Shown here: one piece after another, positions 50,878 to 60,063 of the stretch | Layout: each line of letters begins with the position of its first letter | Position numbering within the stretch: position 1 is the stretch's first letter | NCBI RefSeq assembly: GCF_900103835.1 | Contig: NZ_FNID01000008.1 | Span: 3,887-67,886 of the forward strand | DNA: 64,000 nt | Direction: 5' to 3' | Origin: Acetanaerobacterium elongatum | GTDB taxonomy: Bacteria; Bacillota; Clostridia; Oscillospirales; Ruminococcaceae | Position numbers and translations under genes: made by a program | Notes under the pieces: model-generated | What the model was told of the DNA's origin: nothing | Database searches by the model: none | Seen by the model: the letters and a program-made list of their open reading frames with translations, nothing else

Positions 50878-53800
50878 TCAGGTGATGGCGTTCTTTTTCA
50901 CCTCGAAGTTTACGGTGGCCAGCGCGCCGCCGCCATCGGCCGCCTTGGCGGTTACCGTGGCGGTGCCGGTGCCCACAAACGTTACCTTGCCGGTATTGTC
51001 TACCGTAACCACCGAGGTTTTGCTAGACGACCACACCACATTGCGGTTGTCGGCGGGTGTGGTGCCGTCTTCAAGGAAGCAGTCGGCCGAAAGGCGCAGG
51101 GTGCTTTTGTTGGCAAGGCCGGTAATGGTGGAGTTGGTGACATTGTTTGCGCCGTTTTTAATCTTTACCGAGCGGGCAAGCTTCTGGCCGGTTACCGTAA
51201 CGGGGATGGAAACAACGTGCTTGGCGGGGTCGTTGATCAGGGTGGCGGTAATGGTTACCTTGATTTCGCCGGGGATATACTTGGCAACGGTGATCTCGCC
51301 AAAAGAATCCACCTGCACCAGCGGGCTGCTGGAGGTGTAGGTGCAGCAATCCTCGGCGTAGCCGAGAGAGCCGCCCCACCCGCTCTTGCCGGTGGCGGGC
51401 AGCAGGCGCACATGCGGACGGGTGATGATATCGCTGCAGTCTTCCGCACAGATTTTGCTGTAAACAATGCCGCCCGCATTCGACGAATACAGCGAGCCCA
51501 CAAGCGGGCCGGTAAGCGGCTGCAGATTGGTGCCGTCGGCATTTTTATACCACGGGTAGTATACGTTTACGGCGTAGCTTGCCGTCATGCCGCCGAGGGC
51601 GACGTTTAGCCTGTAGTTGCCCGCATTATACACCATAAGCGTAAAGCAGCCGGTTTTGGGATCAAGCGCAACGTCCAGGCTGTAAGCTGGCGTAGTGGTT
51701 GTGGTGTTGTTAAGACGCTCGATGGAGATAACCGCATCGGTGCCCGGGGCAACCTGGCCGTTTGTTAAGGTTTTTTGAAGATAGAACTGGTAGGAGTACA
51801 GGCGACAGAGGTTTAGAGTGCCTGAAAGCTTTTTGGTGGTGGGCGCGCCGTTTTGCGTCTCATACATCGTGATGGCTTTTGCCGACACCGAGGTTTTGGC
51901 CACCACCTGAATGGGGATATTCACGGTAATCTTGTTGCCCGCGGCGGCGGTTGTGCCGTAAGAATTGTCGGTATAGTCCAGCCCGTCACGAAAACGCTCG
52001 TATTGTATAGATGAGTCATATACATAAATCTTGTTTGTTTTTAAGTGGATGATTGCAGTAATACCGGATATATCACCCAACCCGGCTTTTACGGTCAACC
52101 TTCCGGTTTTTTGGTCGATTGTAACATCGCCCTTCGTTGGAACATTGACCAGTTCATATTCAGAGATGTAGTAGTCGCCTGCCGTGCCGGTATTCAGTTT
52201 ATAAGGAATGGTATAGCTGCCGCCCGCAACGATGGTAACCGTTTCGGGGGTGCCGTCGGGCTTGCGGGGCACATCGTTGAGCACCCTTGGCCTGTTGTTT
52301 ACACGGATGACCACCATATCCTTTACCGCGGAGCCGTCTTTCGCGGCGGCGGTAATCAATGCGGTGCCCTTGCCGCGCACGGTTACGGTGCCGTTTGCGT
52401 CTACGCTGGCCACACTGTTGTTGGAGGAGGCCCACGATACCATGGAGGAATCGGTGAGAGCAGTAACGGTATTATCCGTTCTGGTTACCTTGGCGCCAAG
52501 GTTGAACACCCGCTGGGCGGAGGGGTCGCCGATATCGGTGTAGATGGTCTTGTTGATTGCATTGTTGTTGTAATCTAAAAGCGAGCTGTAGTTTACCTTC
52601 TTTAAGAAGTCGGTGCCGCCGTCGCGCTGGCCGATCAGCAGCGAACTGGCCGAAACGCCGGGCGTAACCTTAAAGGTGATCGAGCCCTTGCGGGGGTTCG
52701 GCTCGCCCTTAATAGCCGCCGTTACGGTTACGTTCACGGGGCTTGTGATGGTATTGAGGTTGCGGGTGTATAGCTTGCCGTCAGCGGTTACCACCAGCAG
52801 GTTGGGGTTGGAGGAGGTAAACGTGAGGTATTTGGGGATATTGTTGCCGACGATAGCGAGCAGGTTTTTTTTGCTCTTATCCTGCAGGAATACCGAAAGT
52901 TCCTGCTCGCCGCCGCCGTAGCACACCGTAGAATCCAGCATTACAGAGCGAGTGGAATCGGCCGGTATGACGGAAAGGGCGGTGCCGTTTGTGTTGAACT
53001 GATAGATATTAAAGGTTTCGGCATAGGTGGAACCGGCCACCGAGATGAACACCTTGGCTGTGCCGGGCTTTTTGGGGGTTACCGTTAGAGAATAGCCCTT
53101 TTTGGTGGTTCCATAATTGTATTTTGGTTCGGGGGTAACGGTGCCAAAAGAAAGGAGCTCACCGTTGCTGGTGGCGATTTTTATATCGTTTATGTTTGTT
53201 GCATCAGTTCGGAAATAGAGGGTGGCGGTGCTGGGAACGGGGTTTTGCAGGGTATCCATTACATACAGGGTAGAGGCGGAAACGTTCGCCGCCCTTTCTA
53301 CGGTGTTTTGATTCTGCACAAAAATCTTGCAGGAAGCGACAATTGCGGCGGAGGTGGCATAAATGGTTGCGGTGTCGCCTGCGGCGCACCCCTTCTTTAC
53401 AGTAACCCTGCCGGTTTTGGCGTCTACTGTAACGTTAGGGTTGTCAGTGCACGTCCATGTTACCCCACAGTTTGCCGGAGTGGTAGTGGCCTTAAGGGTA
53501 AAGCTAACGTCTGAGGTGGGGTTAGGCTTCATGGTATAGATGTCCTGGCTGAGGGTAATGGCGGTGCAGGGCTGGTTGACAGTAAGCGCCAATGTCGCGG
53601 AGGGCGCCGTTTCTCCTGCAGCATAAGTTCCTGCAGCCTGCGCTGCGGTTATGTTAAAGGCAGTGGGACTGCTTTTGCCTGTAAGGGTGACAATTCCCTT
53701 GGCATTTACTGTGGCGATGCCGGTATTTGCGCTTGCAAAGGAAAGCCCCGCAAGCACCGCTTCGTATTCGGCGCCGCTAGAAAGGAAAACGTCGCCTGCA

Positions 53801-56800
53801 GCCAGAGCACAAAGGGTTTTAGCGTCTTCCGGTGCAAGGAAAACCTTTGTGCCGTCCCTGCGGGTTTCGACGATAATAAGATTATATAATTTGTCGATAT
53901 CACTATTCAGGTCGACGGTTATGCTGCCGCTGCCGATGGCAACGGGCTGCTTACTCTGGTTAAAGATATCCACGGAGGATATAGTTTTCGGCAGGATTTT
54001 CGGCGTTACGGTGATGGTTTTGGTGGCTTTGCGGTTATAGGGGTCGTCTTTAATGGAGGCGGTGAGGGTTACATTCACGTTGCCGGAAAGGTTTGCCGCC
54101 TGTGCCGCGTTAACGGTTACCACGCCCGCATCGGAGATGCTTACAAGGTTGGGCATGGAGGAGGTGAAGTCGCAGATTGCCGCGGAAAGCTCCTTTTTGG
54201 TGCCGGGAGCAGGGCCGTAGGTGGAATACAGGGACAGATTGGTGGTGGTGTAACGGTCAAACAGCTTGTAATCCGTTGAACCGGAAGCCTTCTCAAGCGT
54301 CAGCTTTGCAGATTGCTGCGATTCTTCATTGTAAACCGTGATGGGAATGGAAAGAGTCTTGCCCATGTAGCTGGCAAAAATCGTTCTCCTGCCCGGCGTT
54401 GAACCTGCCGCGGTAAGGTCTATACCCATATTGGGAGCGGTGGCAGGATCAAATGTCATGGAGATGGACGCTTCGGTACCGATCGACCATTGAACATTTG
54501 CATAGTCGGTAAACGCTTTATTGTTTACCTTTACATTCACCGTATCACCGATCTTCAGCGTCGGTGAGCTGGCAACAAGACCGGTAAAGGCGGAAAGCTG
54601 TGAGTTAGTGGCGTCTACTACGGTAACAGTGAATTTTTCAGTAATCAGATCATCATCATATTTAAATACACCAGAGTCGTAATAGGTTTCCGGCAAGACA
54701 GCATAGACCATTATTTTGCTGCCGAAAGGAGCATTGGCATCGGCAGTGATAGTGCCGGTTTTATAATCAAACTTAAAGGGAACGGTTGATAAGTCGGTTA
54801 TAAGCGCTTTGGTTGATGCATCTCGCAACTGCCAAACAAGGCCTTTCATAGCCTTGTTCGTTGCATCCGCGGGATAGGCTGAGCTGATTTTGAATTGAAT
54901 CTTGCCGCTGCGGGTAATGTTGTTTTCGAGAGCATTTGCAGATAGTAAGCGCTCAACCTGCTTATGCGAAACCACCTTCACGCGGTCGAACACGTTGGAG
55001 CCGTCGGTGGCGGTGGCGGTGATGTAGCACTCGCCGTAGCCCTTTACCGAAACTACCCCGGTATCCGAAACCGCGGCGACGCTGCCGTTGCTGGTGGTAA
55101 ACTTTACAAGACTTTTGTTGGCGGAGGAGATAACCATTTTGCCGCCCGGGAACTGGTCGCCCAAAACGCTGGTTTCAAGCTGCGCCTCTGCGGGCAGGGA
55201 GGTGGCGTTGAGCGTAAAAGCATAGCCGTCGCCGCCTGCATCCTTATGCGCAAGGGGGGAAACGGACATATTGGTGATGGAAACGCCCACATGGCGCTCG
55301 GTGGGGTAGATGGTATAGGTGGCGGTGGCCTTGTGCTTCTGCGGGTCGTCCTTCAACTCGGCGGTAACGGTTACCTTGGTGGGGGCGGTGACAAACCGCG
55401 CGCCATCGCATAGTGTTACCGTGGCCTGTGTTGTACTGGTGGCCGAAACCGTGAGCAGGGTGGAGTTGCTGCTGGAGAGAATGCAGTCGTTGGGGTTGAC
55501 CGGCATGCTCGATTTGTTTGCGGCGTCGGAAAGCGAGAGGGAGAAGAGCGTTGACTTGTTGGAGGAGAAGTCAAGGCCGGAGGACTCCTGATTGATGGCC
55601 ATTTTGGTGAGTGCGGTGTTGTAGTTTGTAACGTTAAAGGACATTGTGGCGGTAACATCGCCGCAGGAAACGAAGGCATCACAGATGCCATTGGATTTAA
55701 GAACCGATGTAAGTACCATGGTATAATCGTAGTAATAGGTTGTCTTGCCAAGAACGGTAACCGGGCGAGGGTCCTTATAGGAGACCGCGGAGTCAGTCAA
55801 TATGCCCGTATTACGCGAGCCGCCGGTAACCTCAATGCCATTGTTTTTAAAGTCGGTTAAGGTAGGAGCTCCGCCGGACGTGATTGGCTGCTGAGTGTGA
55901 ATGGCCCCGTATACGGTGACCGATTTAGAGGGATCGCTTAATAGATTGGTCTGATTATTTTCAGCCTTTATGGTAATGTCAAGCACCTTCACGGGGCTTT
56001 TAATAGTAAGTGCTGCATGCGCTCTTGTGAGACCATTCGTAAAAGTTGCGGCGGTTTCGGCAGTGATGGTGTAGTTTTTTGGGGCGGTAGCGGTGAACTT
56101 GACGGGGGCTGGAGAATCCTGCTGCCAGCTGTAGATATAATTGCCGTTGCCGTCGCCGGTACCGGCGATATCCTGGTTGTTTACCTTCACAAAGTTATCG
56201 TTTGCGCTGCCTTTCCACGTTACCTTCCAGACGAGCTTTTTGTCGCCGGCCGGAAGCCCTGCGGTGCCAACAGCGGGAACAAGGGTGGGGGTAACGGTGT
56301 AGGTTTCGCCTATGTAGGTGTTGCCGGTTAAGGCCAGATTCAAGCCGGTTACGCGCGGGTTAACGGTTACCTTGCCGGTAGCGGTATTGCCCGCTATGTC
56401 GGTGGCCGAGATGGTATAGGTGCCAGGCTCGGTAAGCTCAAACGCTACCTGGCTTCCGCTTGGGTCGGTATCGGTAACGTTATAAGCGGCGGGGCCTTTT
56501 AAAACGCTGAATTTCGCGATGTCGCCGTATTGGTTAATAATTTTAACTGACGCGAACGGGTCAACCGAAACAGCGGTGCTTGTAAGCGGCACTTCAATCG
56601 ATTGGTTGGCAAGCACGTCGCTTTTTTTATCGGTTACCGTTATTTTAGGCGGGAGGGAATCAAAATCAACCTTATCAATATTGCTGCTGGGGTCATTAGT
56701 GGTAATGGCGCCGTCATCCCCCACATAATCAAACTCGCTGCTTACATTCATGGCAACCTGGCCGTATTCTCCGCTGCCGTTATACTTCAGCTGCGCGGTG

Positions 56801-57516
56801 GCAAGCAGGCCGTCGGCGGCAAGTAGCGCGGCTTCATTCAGTGCCTCGACCTTGTTGTTCCGGAACGCCGAGAAGACGGCAACCATATTTAATGTATGGT
56901 TTGCAGCGTCGCTGTTCTTTTCAAAAAGAGCATACGGGGTGGTGGCAGTGGTGAATTTTGAGACGGGGGTTCCGTAAAGCTCAAAGGTGGGGTACCATAA
57001 CAATGAAATTTTGTAGGCACCGATGCCCTTTTCCACCGTTTTGCCGTTTACTGTGGTGGTTCCGTGCAGACGGTCGTCGTCTGTATAATTTATAATCTTG
57101 AACAGCAGGGTGACAATATCCCCCTGCTTTACATAAGTCTTTCCATTGGGGTAGTTTACCACAACCTGCAGCGCGGCGTTTTGCCCGCTGCCGGTGGCGG
57201 GTTCGTCGCCTATGGCGGAACCGCCCGGTACAAGCGGCAGGGTAAACAGAACCTCATTCTCGCCGCCCGTAGGCGCCTGAGCAATCGGTTCGTTGGGTAT
57301 TACCGGCAGCTGCTGTGCAGTTTCGGATGCGCCCGCGGGATTTTCCTCTGCGGGGGAATTGCCGGTAACGGCGGGGGCGCTTGCCGCAGGCTCACTTGAT
57401 TCCTGCGAAACGCTTGCCGTGGTTTCGGCATAAACAGGCAGTACAGTGTAAGAGACGAGCATTGCAAGTGTAACCAGCAGGCACAGCGCCCTTGTAAAGG
57501 ATTTTTTCATGAACAT
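50878..57516 (-). CDS. giant secreted protein with cohesin-like and many Ig-like domains (protein C)
   Basis: A 2212-residue exported protein. The signal peptide (to about residue 30) and a Pro/Glu/Ser-rich stretch are followed by a domain at about 115-275 with the cohesin layout: VKQGDIVTLLFKIINY, GIGAYKISLLWYPTFEL, and DGLLATAQLKYNGSGEYGQV. The rest is a long series of Big-type Ig-like domains (endings such as NGTVTVRGKGTALITAAAKD and TGKVTFVGTGTATVTAKAAD), ending without LPXTG, SLH or membrane anchor. Start ATG 57516 or, better spaced from AGGGGG, 57510. Lying next to two dockerin-bearing genes, it is the likely scaffold. Confidence 0.82.
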   Translation of the reverse strand: MFMKKSFTRALCLLVTLAMLVSYTVLPVYAETTASVSQESSEPAASAPAVTGNSPAEENPAGASETAQQLPVIPNEPIAQAPTGGENEVLFTLPLVPGGSAIGDEPATGSGQNAALQVVVNYPNGKTYVKQGDIVTLLFKIINYTDDDRLHGTTTVNGKTVEKGIGAYKISLLWYPTFELYGTPVSKFTTATTPYALFEKNSDAANHTLNMVAVFSAFRNNKVEALNEAALLAADGLLATAQLKYNGSGEYGQVAMNVSSEFDYVGDDGAITTNDPSSNIDKVDFDSLPPKITVTDKKSDVLANQSIEVPLTSTAVSVDPFASVKIINQYGDIAKFSVLKGPAAYNVTDTDPSGSQVAFELTEPGTYTISATDIAGNTATGKVTVNPRVTGLNLALTGNTYIGETYTVTPTLVPAVGTAGLPAGDKKLVWKVTWKGSANDNFVKVNNQDIAGTGDGNGNYIYSWQQDSPAPVKFTATAPKNYTITAETAATFTNGLTRAHAALTIKSPVKVLDITIKAENNQTNLLSDPSKSVTVYGAIHTQQPITSGGAPTLTDFKNNGIEVTGGSRNTGILTDSAVSYKDPRPVTVLGKTTYYYDYTMVLTSVLKSNGICDAFVSCGDVTATMSFNVTNYNTALTKMAINQESSGLDFSSNKSTLFSLSLSDAANKSSMPVNPNDCILSSSNSTLLTVSATSTTQATVTLCDGARFVTAPTKVTVTAELKDDPQKHKATATYTIYPTERHVGVSITNMSVSPLAHKDAGGDGYAFTLNATSLPAEAQLETSVLGDQFPGGKMVISSANKSLVKFTTSNGSVAAVSDTGVVSVKGYGECYITATATDGSNVFDRVKVVSHKQVERLLSANALENNITRSGKIQFKISSAYPADATNKAMKGLVWQLRDASTKALITDLSTVPFKFDYKTGTITADANAPFGSKIMVYAVLPETYYDSGVFKYDDDLITEKFTVTVVDATNSQLSAFTGLVASSPTLKIGDTVNVKVNNKAFTDYANVQWSIGTEASISMTFDPATAPNMGIDLTAAGSTPGRRTIFASYMGKTLSIPITVYNEESQQSAKLTLEKASGSTDYKLFDRYTTTNLSLYSTYGPAPGTKKELSAAICDFTSSMPNLVSISDAGVVTVNAAQAANLSGNVNVTLTASIKDDPYNRKATKTITVTPKILPKTISSVDIFNQSKQPVAIGSGSITVDLNSDIDKLYNLIIVETRRDGTKVFLAPEDAKTLCALAAGDVFLSSGAEYEAVLAGLSFASANTGIATVNAKGIVTLTGKSSPTAFNITAAQAAGTYAAGETAPSATLALTVNQPCTAITLSQDIYTMKPNPTSDVSFTLKATTTPANCGVTWTCTDNPNVTVDAKTGRVTVKKGCAAGDTATIYATSAAIVASCKIFVQNQNTVERAANVSASTLYVMDTLQNPVPSTATLYFRTDATNINDIKIATSNGELLSFGTVTPEPKYNYGTTKKGYSLTVTPKKPGTAKVFISVAGSTYAETFNIYQFNTNGTALSVIPADSTRSVMLDSTVCYGGGEQELSVFLQDKSKKNLLAIVGNNIPKYLTFTSSNPNLLVVTADGKLYTRNLNTITSPVNVTVTAAIKGEPNPRKGSITFKVTPGVSASSLLIGQRDGGTDFLKKVNYSSLLDYNNNAINKTIYTDIGDPSAQRVFNLGAKVTRTDNTVTALTDSSMVSWASSNNSVASVDANGTVTVRGKGTALITAAAKDGSAVKDMVVIRVNNRPRVLNDVPRKPDGTPETVTIVAGGSYTIPYKLNTGTAGDYYISEYELVNVPTKGDVTIDQKTGRLTVKAGLGDISGITAIIHLKTNKIYVYDSSIQYERFRDGLDYTDNSYGTTAAAGNKITVNIPIQVVAKTSVSAKAITMYETQNGAPTTKKLSGTLNLCRLYSYQFYLQKTLTNGQVAPGTDAVISIERLNNTTTTTPAYSLDVALDPKTGCFTLMVYNAGNYRLNVALGGMTASYAVNVYYPWYKNADGTNLQPLTGPLVGSLYSSNAGGIVYSKICAEDCSDIITRPHVRLLPATGKSGWGGSLGYAEDCCTYTSSSPLVQVDSFGEITVAKYIPGEIKVTITATLINDPAKHVVSIPVTVTGQKLARSVKIKNGANNVTNSTITGLANKSTLRLSADCFLEDGTTPADNRNVVWSSSKTSVVTVDNTGKVTFVGTGTATVTAKAADGGGALATVNFEVKKNAIT

Positions 57517-57640
57517 TTGTCCCCCTCTTTTTTCTTCCGCGCCTTAAAACAAACACTTGAAGCCGCGAGTAAAATACTGCAGATACAAAGCAAAACCGAA
57601 ACTAATAGCTATATTCGTAGAAGATTCTATAATTATTGAT

Positions 57641-57670
57641 ATTATACCATAATCATTAACCTTTTGTATA
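57641..57670 (-). promoter_or_regulatory. promoter of protein C
   Basis: On the minus strand an extended -10, TGG-TATAAT with TATAAT at 57641-57646, has a -35-like TATACA (57665-57670) 18 bases upstream. The leader is about 120 bases and A+T-rich. Confidence 0.6.
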
Positions 57671-57764
57671 TATAATTTGGGTAGAAACCTACTAATATAA
57701 ACTAATAATGGATAATTATACAGAATAATGCGGCTGAATATTTGTAAAAACTAAAATAAAGGTA

Positions 57765-57793
57765 TTGACAAAACCCCGACTGCGGCATAAAAT
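57765..57793 (+). promoter_or_regulatory. promoter of the T-box transcript
   Basis: Perfect -35 TTGACA (57765-57770), 17-base spacer, -10 TAAAAT (57788-57793); start point near 57800. Confidence 0.8.
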
Positions 57794-57799
57794 GAAATA

Positions 57800-58080
57800 A
57801 ATTCATAAACCACAAACCGATGAGTAAGAGTAGTAGGTACAGTGTTAGGGTTTTAAGAGAGCCGCAGGCGGTGGGATTGCGGCAGCACGGCTGTAGTGAA
57901 TGGGCTTACGAGGGCAATCCGAGACGCGATGCGTTTAGGTGCGACGGGATTTCCGCCCGTTACAAAGGGAATGCATATGATGGTATGCAGAGCGAGTGCG
58001 TCCGGTTAGTACGGGCGAATTTGGGTGGTATCGCAGGAGAATAACTCTTGTCCCTGTTTTTGGGGATAAGGGTTTTTTTA
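57800..58080 (+). promoter_or_regulatory. T-box riboswitch, probably tRNA-Trp specific
   Basis: A T-box leader: GATGAGTAAGAGTAGTA near its start, an AGAGAG stem I element (TTTTAAGAGAGCCGC), a specifier region GTGAATGGGCTT in which the UGG codon matches tryptophan, and the T-box core TTTGGGTGGTATCGC (about 58019-58033) that pairs with the tRNA acceptor end. It is followed by a terminator, ACTCTTGTCCC / GGGGATAAGGGT with seven T (58043-58079). Uncharged tRNA-Trp should open the terminator and switch on the transporter genes. Confidence 0.88.
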
Positions 58081-58189
58081 TTTCCCCCGAAAGGATGACG
58101 GATATGATCATTTTGAATAGGCGATGGCGGCGTTTGTATTGATACAGCCGGAAAATTTATCATAATTATTTAAGGAGAGATTGATTATT

Positions 58190-59263
58190 ATGAAAAAAGC
58201 ATTTAAAATAGGCTCTGTAGTGTTAAGCGTTCTTTTAACGGCGGCTATGTTTACCGCCTGCGCCTCTACCGCACCCGCCGCGTCGTCTTCTTCAGCGGCC
58301 TCTGAGGCTTCTGCCGCTTCCTCCGAAGCTGCTTCCCCGGCTCAGCCCGCCGCAGGCGAGAAGCTGAAGATCGGCGTGATTCAGTACGCTACCCATCCGT
58401 CGCTTGATAACTGCTACACCGGCTTTGTAAAGGGCTTAGAGGAAGCAGGCTTTAAGAACGGCGAGAATATAGAGATCGACTTCCAAAACGCCATGGCGCA
58501 GATGGAAACCTCCGATCAGATTGCCAAGACCATGGCCTCTAAGGGCTACAATTTGATTATGGGTATTGCTACCCCCTCGGCTGTTTCCGCATTCTCCGCC
58601 ACCCGCGGCACCGACATTCCCGTTGTGTTCTGCGCGGTAAGCGACCCTGTTGCAGCCGGCCTTGTAAAGTCCACCGAGGCTCCCGGCGCCAACTGCACCG
58701 GTACCTCTGACGTGCTGAACCTGGACGCGCAGCTTAAGCTCATCCGTGCGCTGCAGCCCAACGCCAAGAAGGTAGGCATCCTTTACACCACCAGCGAGGC
58801 AAACTCCGTTTCTCAGCTGGCTGAGATTAAAAAGCTTGCCCCGACCTATAATTTTGAGATTGTTGAGCAGGGCGTTCAGAGCGCTTCGGATATCCCGCAA
58901 TCGGCTGCCTCCCTTGCCGCGAAGGTAGACTGCATCAACAACTTTACCGATAACAACGTGGTGGAGAACCTTTCCGTTTTGCTGCAGCAGGCAAAGGCCA
59001 ACAACATCCCCGTTTACGGCTCGGAGATTGAGCAGGTAAAGAACGGGTGCCTTGCCGCCGAGAGCATTGACTACGTGGCGCTGGGCAGCCAGACCGGCAA
59101 GATGGCCGCACGCATCCTGAAGGGTGAAAAGGCCGAGACCATCGCGGTTGAAAAGGTGAAGGACACCAAGCCGGTAGTGAACACCGCTGTACTGGACAGC
59201 TTTAAGATTACCCTGCCCGAGGCTTACAAGAGCGCGGAGCAGGTTACTACAACGGCAAAATAA
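58190..59263 (+). CDS. trpX: ABC transporter substrate-binding lipoprotein, TrpX type
   Basis: A 357-residue lipoprotein (lipobox FTACA, Cys in the first 25 residues) with an Ala/Ser-rich spacer and a periplasmic-binding fold of the COG2984 family (LKIGVIQYATHPSLDNCYTG, later CVVNTAVLDSF-like end). Together with the COG4120 permease and COG1101 ATPase downstream it forms the three-gene transporter known in Firmicutes as trpXYZ, controlled by tryptophan T-boxes. The UGG specifier upstream supports tryptophan as substrate. Start ATG 58190 follows TAAGGAGAGA. Confidence 0.85.
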   Translation: MKKAFKIGSVVLSVLLTAAMFTACASTAPAASSSSAASEASAASSEAASPAQPAAGEKLKIGVIQYATHPSLDNCYTGFVKGLEEAGFKNGENIEIDFQNAMAQMETSDQIAKTMASKGYNLIMGIATPSAVSAFSATRGTDIPVVFCAVSDPVAAGLVKSTEAPGANCTGTSDVLNLDAQLKLIRALQPNAKKVGILYTTSEANSVSQLAEIKKLAPTYNFEIVEQGVQSASDIPQSAASLAAKVDCINNFTDNNVVENLSVLLQQAKANNIPVYGSEIEQVKNGCLAAESIDYVALGSQTGKMAARILKGEKAETIAVEKVKDTKPVVNTAVLDSFKITLPEAYKSAEQVTTTAK

Positions 59264-59339
59264 TCACAGCTTATTTCTAATAATTCGATACGGGTTACAT
59301 GCATCATTCCGCAGGGGCAGGCAACTGTTGCTGCGGTTT

Positions 59340-60010
59340 GGTGTGTTAGGGCGGATATACTATGTAGGGGCGGGCATTCGGCAGGATTGTAGGGGCGAAC
59401 TGTGTTCGCCCGTGGTCTCACCGAACGCTGTATGAATACCGCGGGCGATTGATAATCGCCCCTACAAGCGCCTGCGGTCTTAACAAGCGCCGCATAATAC
59501 CGCGACAGGCCAATGGCCTCCCCTACAAGCGCCTGTGATCTCGCCGTATAATGGCCACGGAAAGACCGCGGACGGCCGATGGCCGCCCCTACGAATGCCC
59601 GGAGTCTAACCGAGCGCCGCATAATACCGCGGGAGGCCAATGGCCTCCCCTACAAGCGCCGCGCATGGAATCGCATAAAGGGGCGTCGAGGACGCCGCCC
59701 CTACAATTTACCGTTACCGTACCGTAGGGGCGGGGTTCCCGCCCGCGGTTCAAAATTTGCGTGATTTCGGAACGGCACAGGGGCCGCTTCCTACCAATAA
59801 CGGGGAATGCAGGCAGGGGCGAAGCCCCTGCCGAATATCCCACTTAAGCGAAAATAGGCCTTATACCGATGCTGCCCGATGCGCGGGAGGGGGTTGGGGG
59901 TGGGTTTTCGCAAGGCCGGTAAGAATCTAGGCGGAACCGTCAAGACCGTTCCCTACAGGCGCGAAATTCAAGTTTCTCAGGGCAGACACACGGGTCTGCC
60001 CCTACATCAT
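59340..60010. repeat. array of about eleven REP-like palindromes inside the transporter operon
   Basis: The 800-base gap between trpX and its permease gene holds no gene but at least ten palindromes: 59389-59414 (GGGCGAAC / GTTCGCCC), 59438-59466 (GGGCGATT), 59499-59526 (AGGCC), 59565-59592 (GGACGGCC), 59626-59654 (GGGAGGCC), 59679-59705 (GGCGTC), 59724-59749 (GGGCGGG / CCCGCCC), 59815-59832 (GGGGC / GCCCC), 59931-59957 (GGAACCGTC / GACCGTTCC) and 59980-60006 (GGGCAGAC / GTCTGCCC). A G-rich tail lies at 59882-59906. Spacers such as CTACAAGCGCC also recur. Confidence 0.8.
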
Positions 60011-60063
60011 TATCTTGCTCCTGATTCTCCCCTCTCACTTCTGCAAGGAAAGGTCGTTTTGCC

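Noticed and set aside
58082-58189. Second ORF start before trpX at 58181
   Set aside because: The codon there is ATT; ATG 58190 has the proper spacing to TAAGGAGAGA and starts the signal peptide.
59224-59843. ORFs of 60-140 codons across the repeat array between trpX and trpY
   Set aside because: Their peptides are translations of the repeated palindromes and recur in the same form at other arrays.
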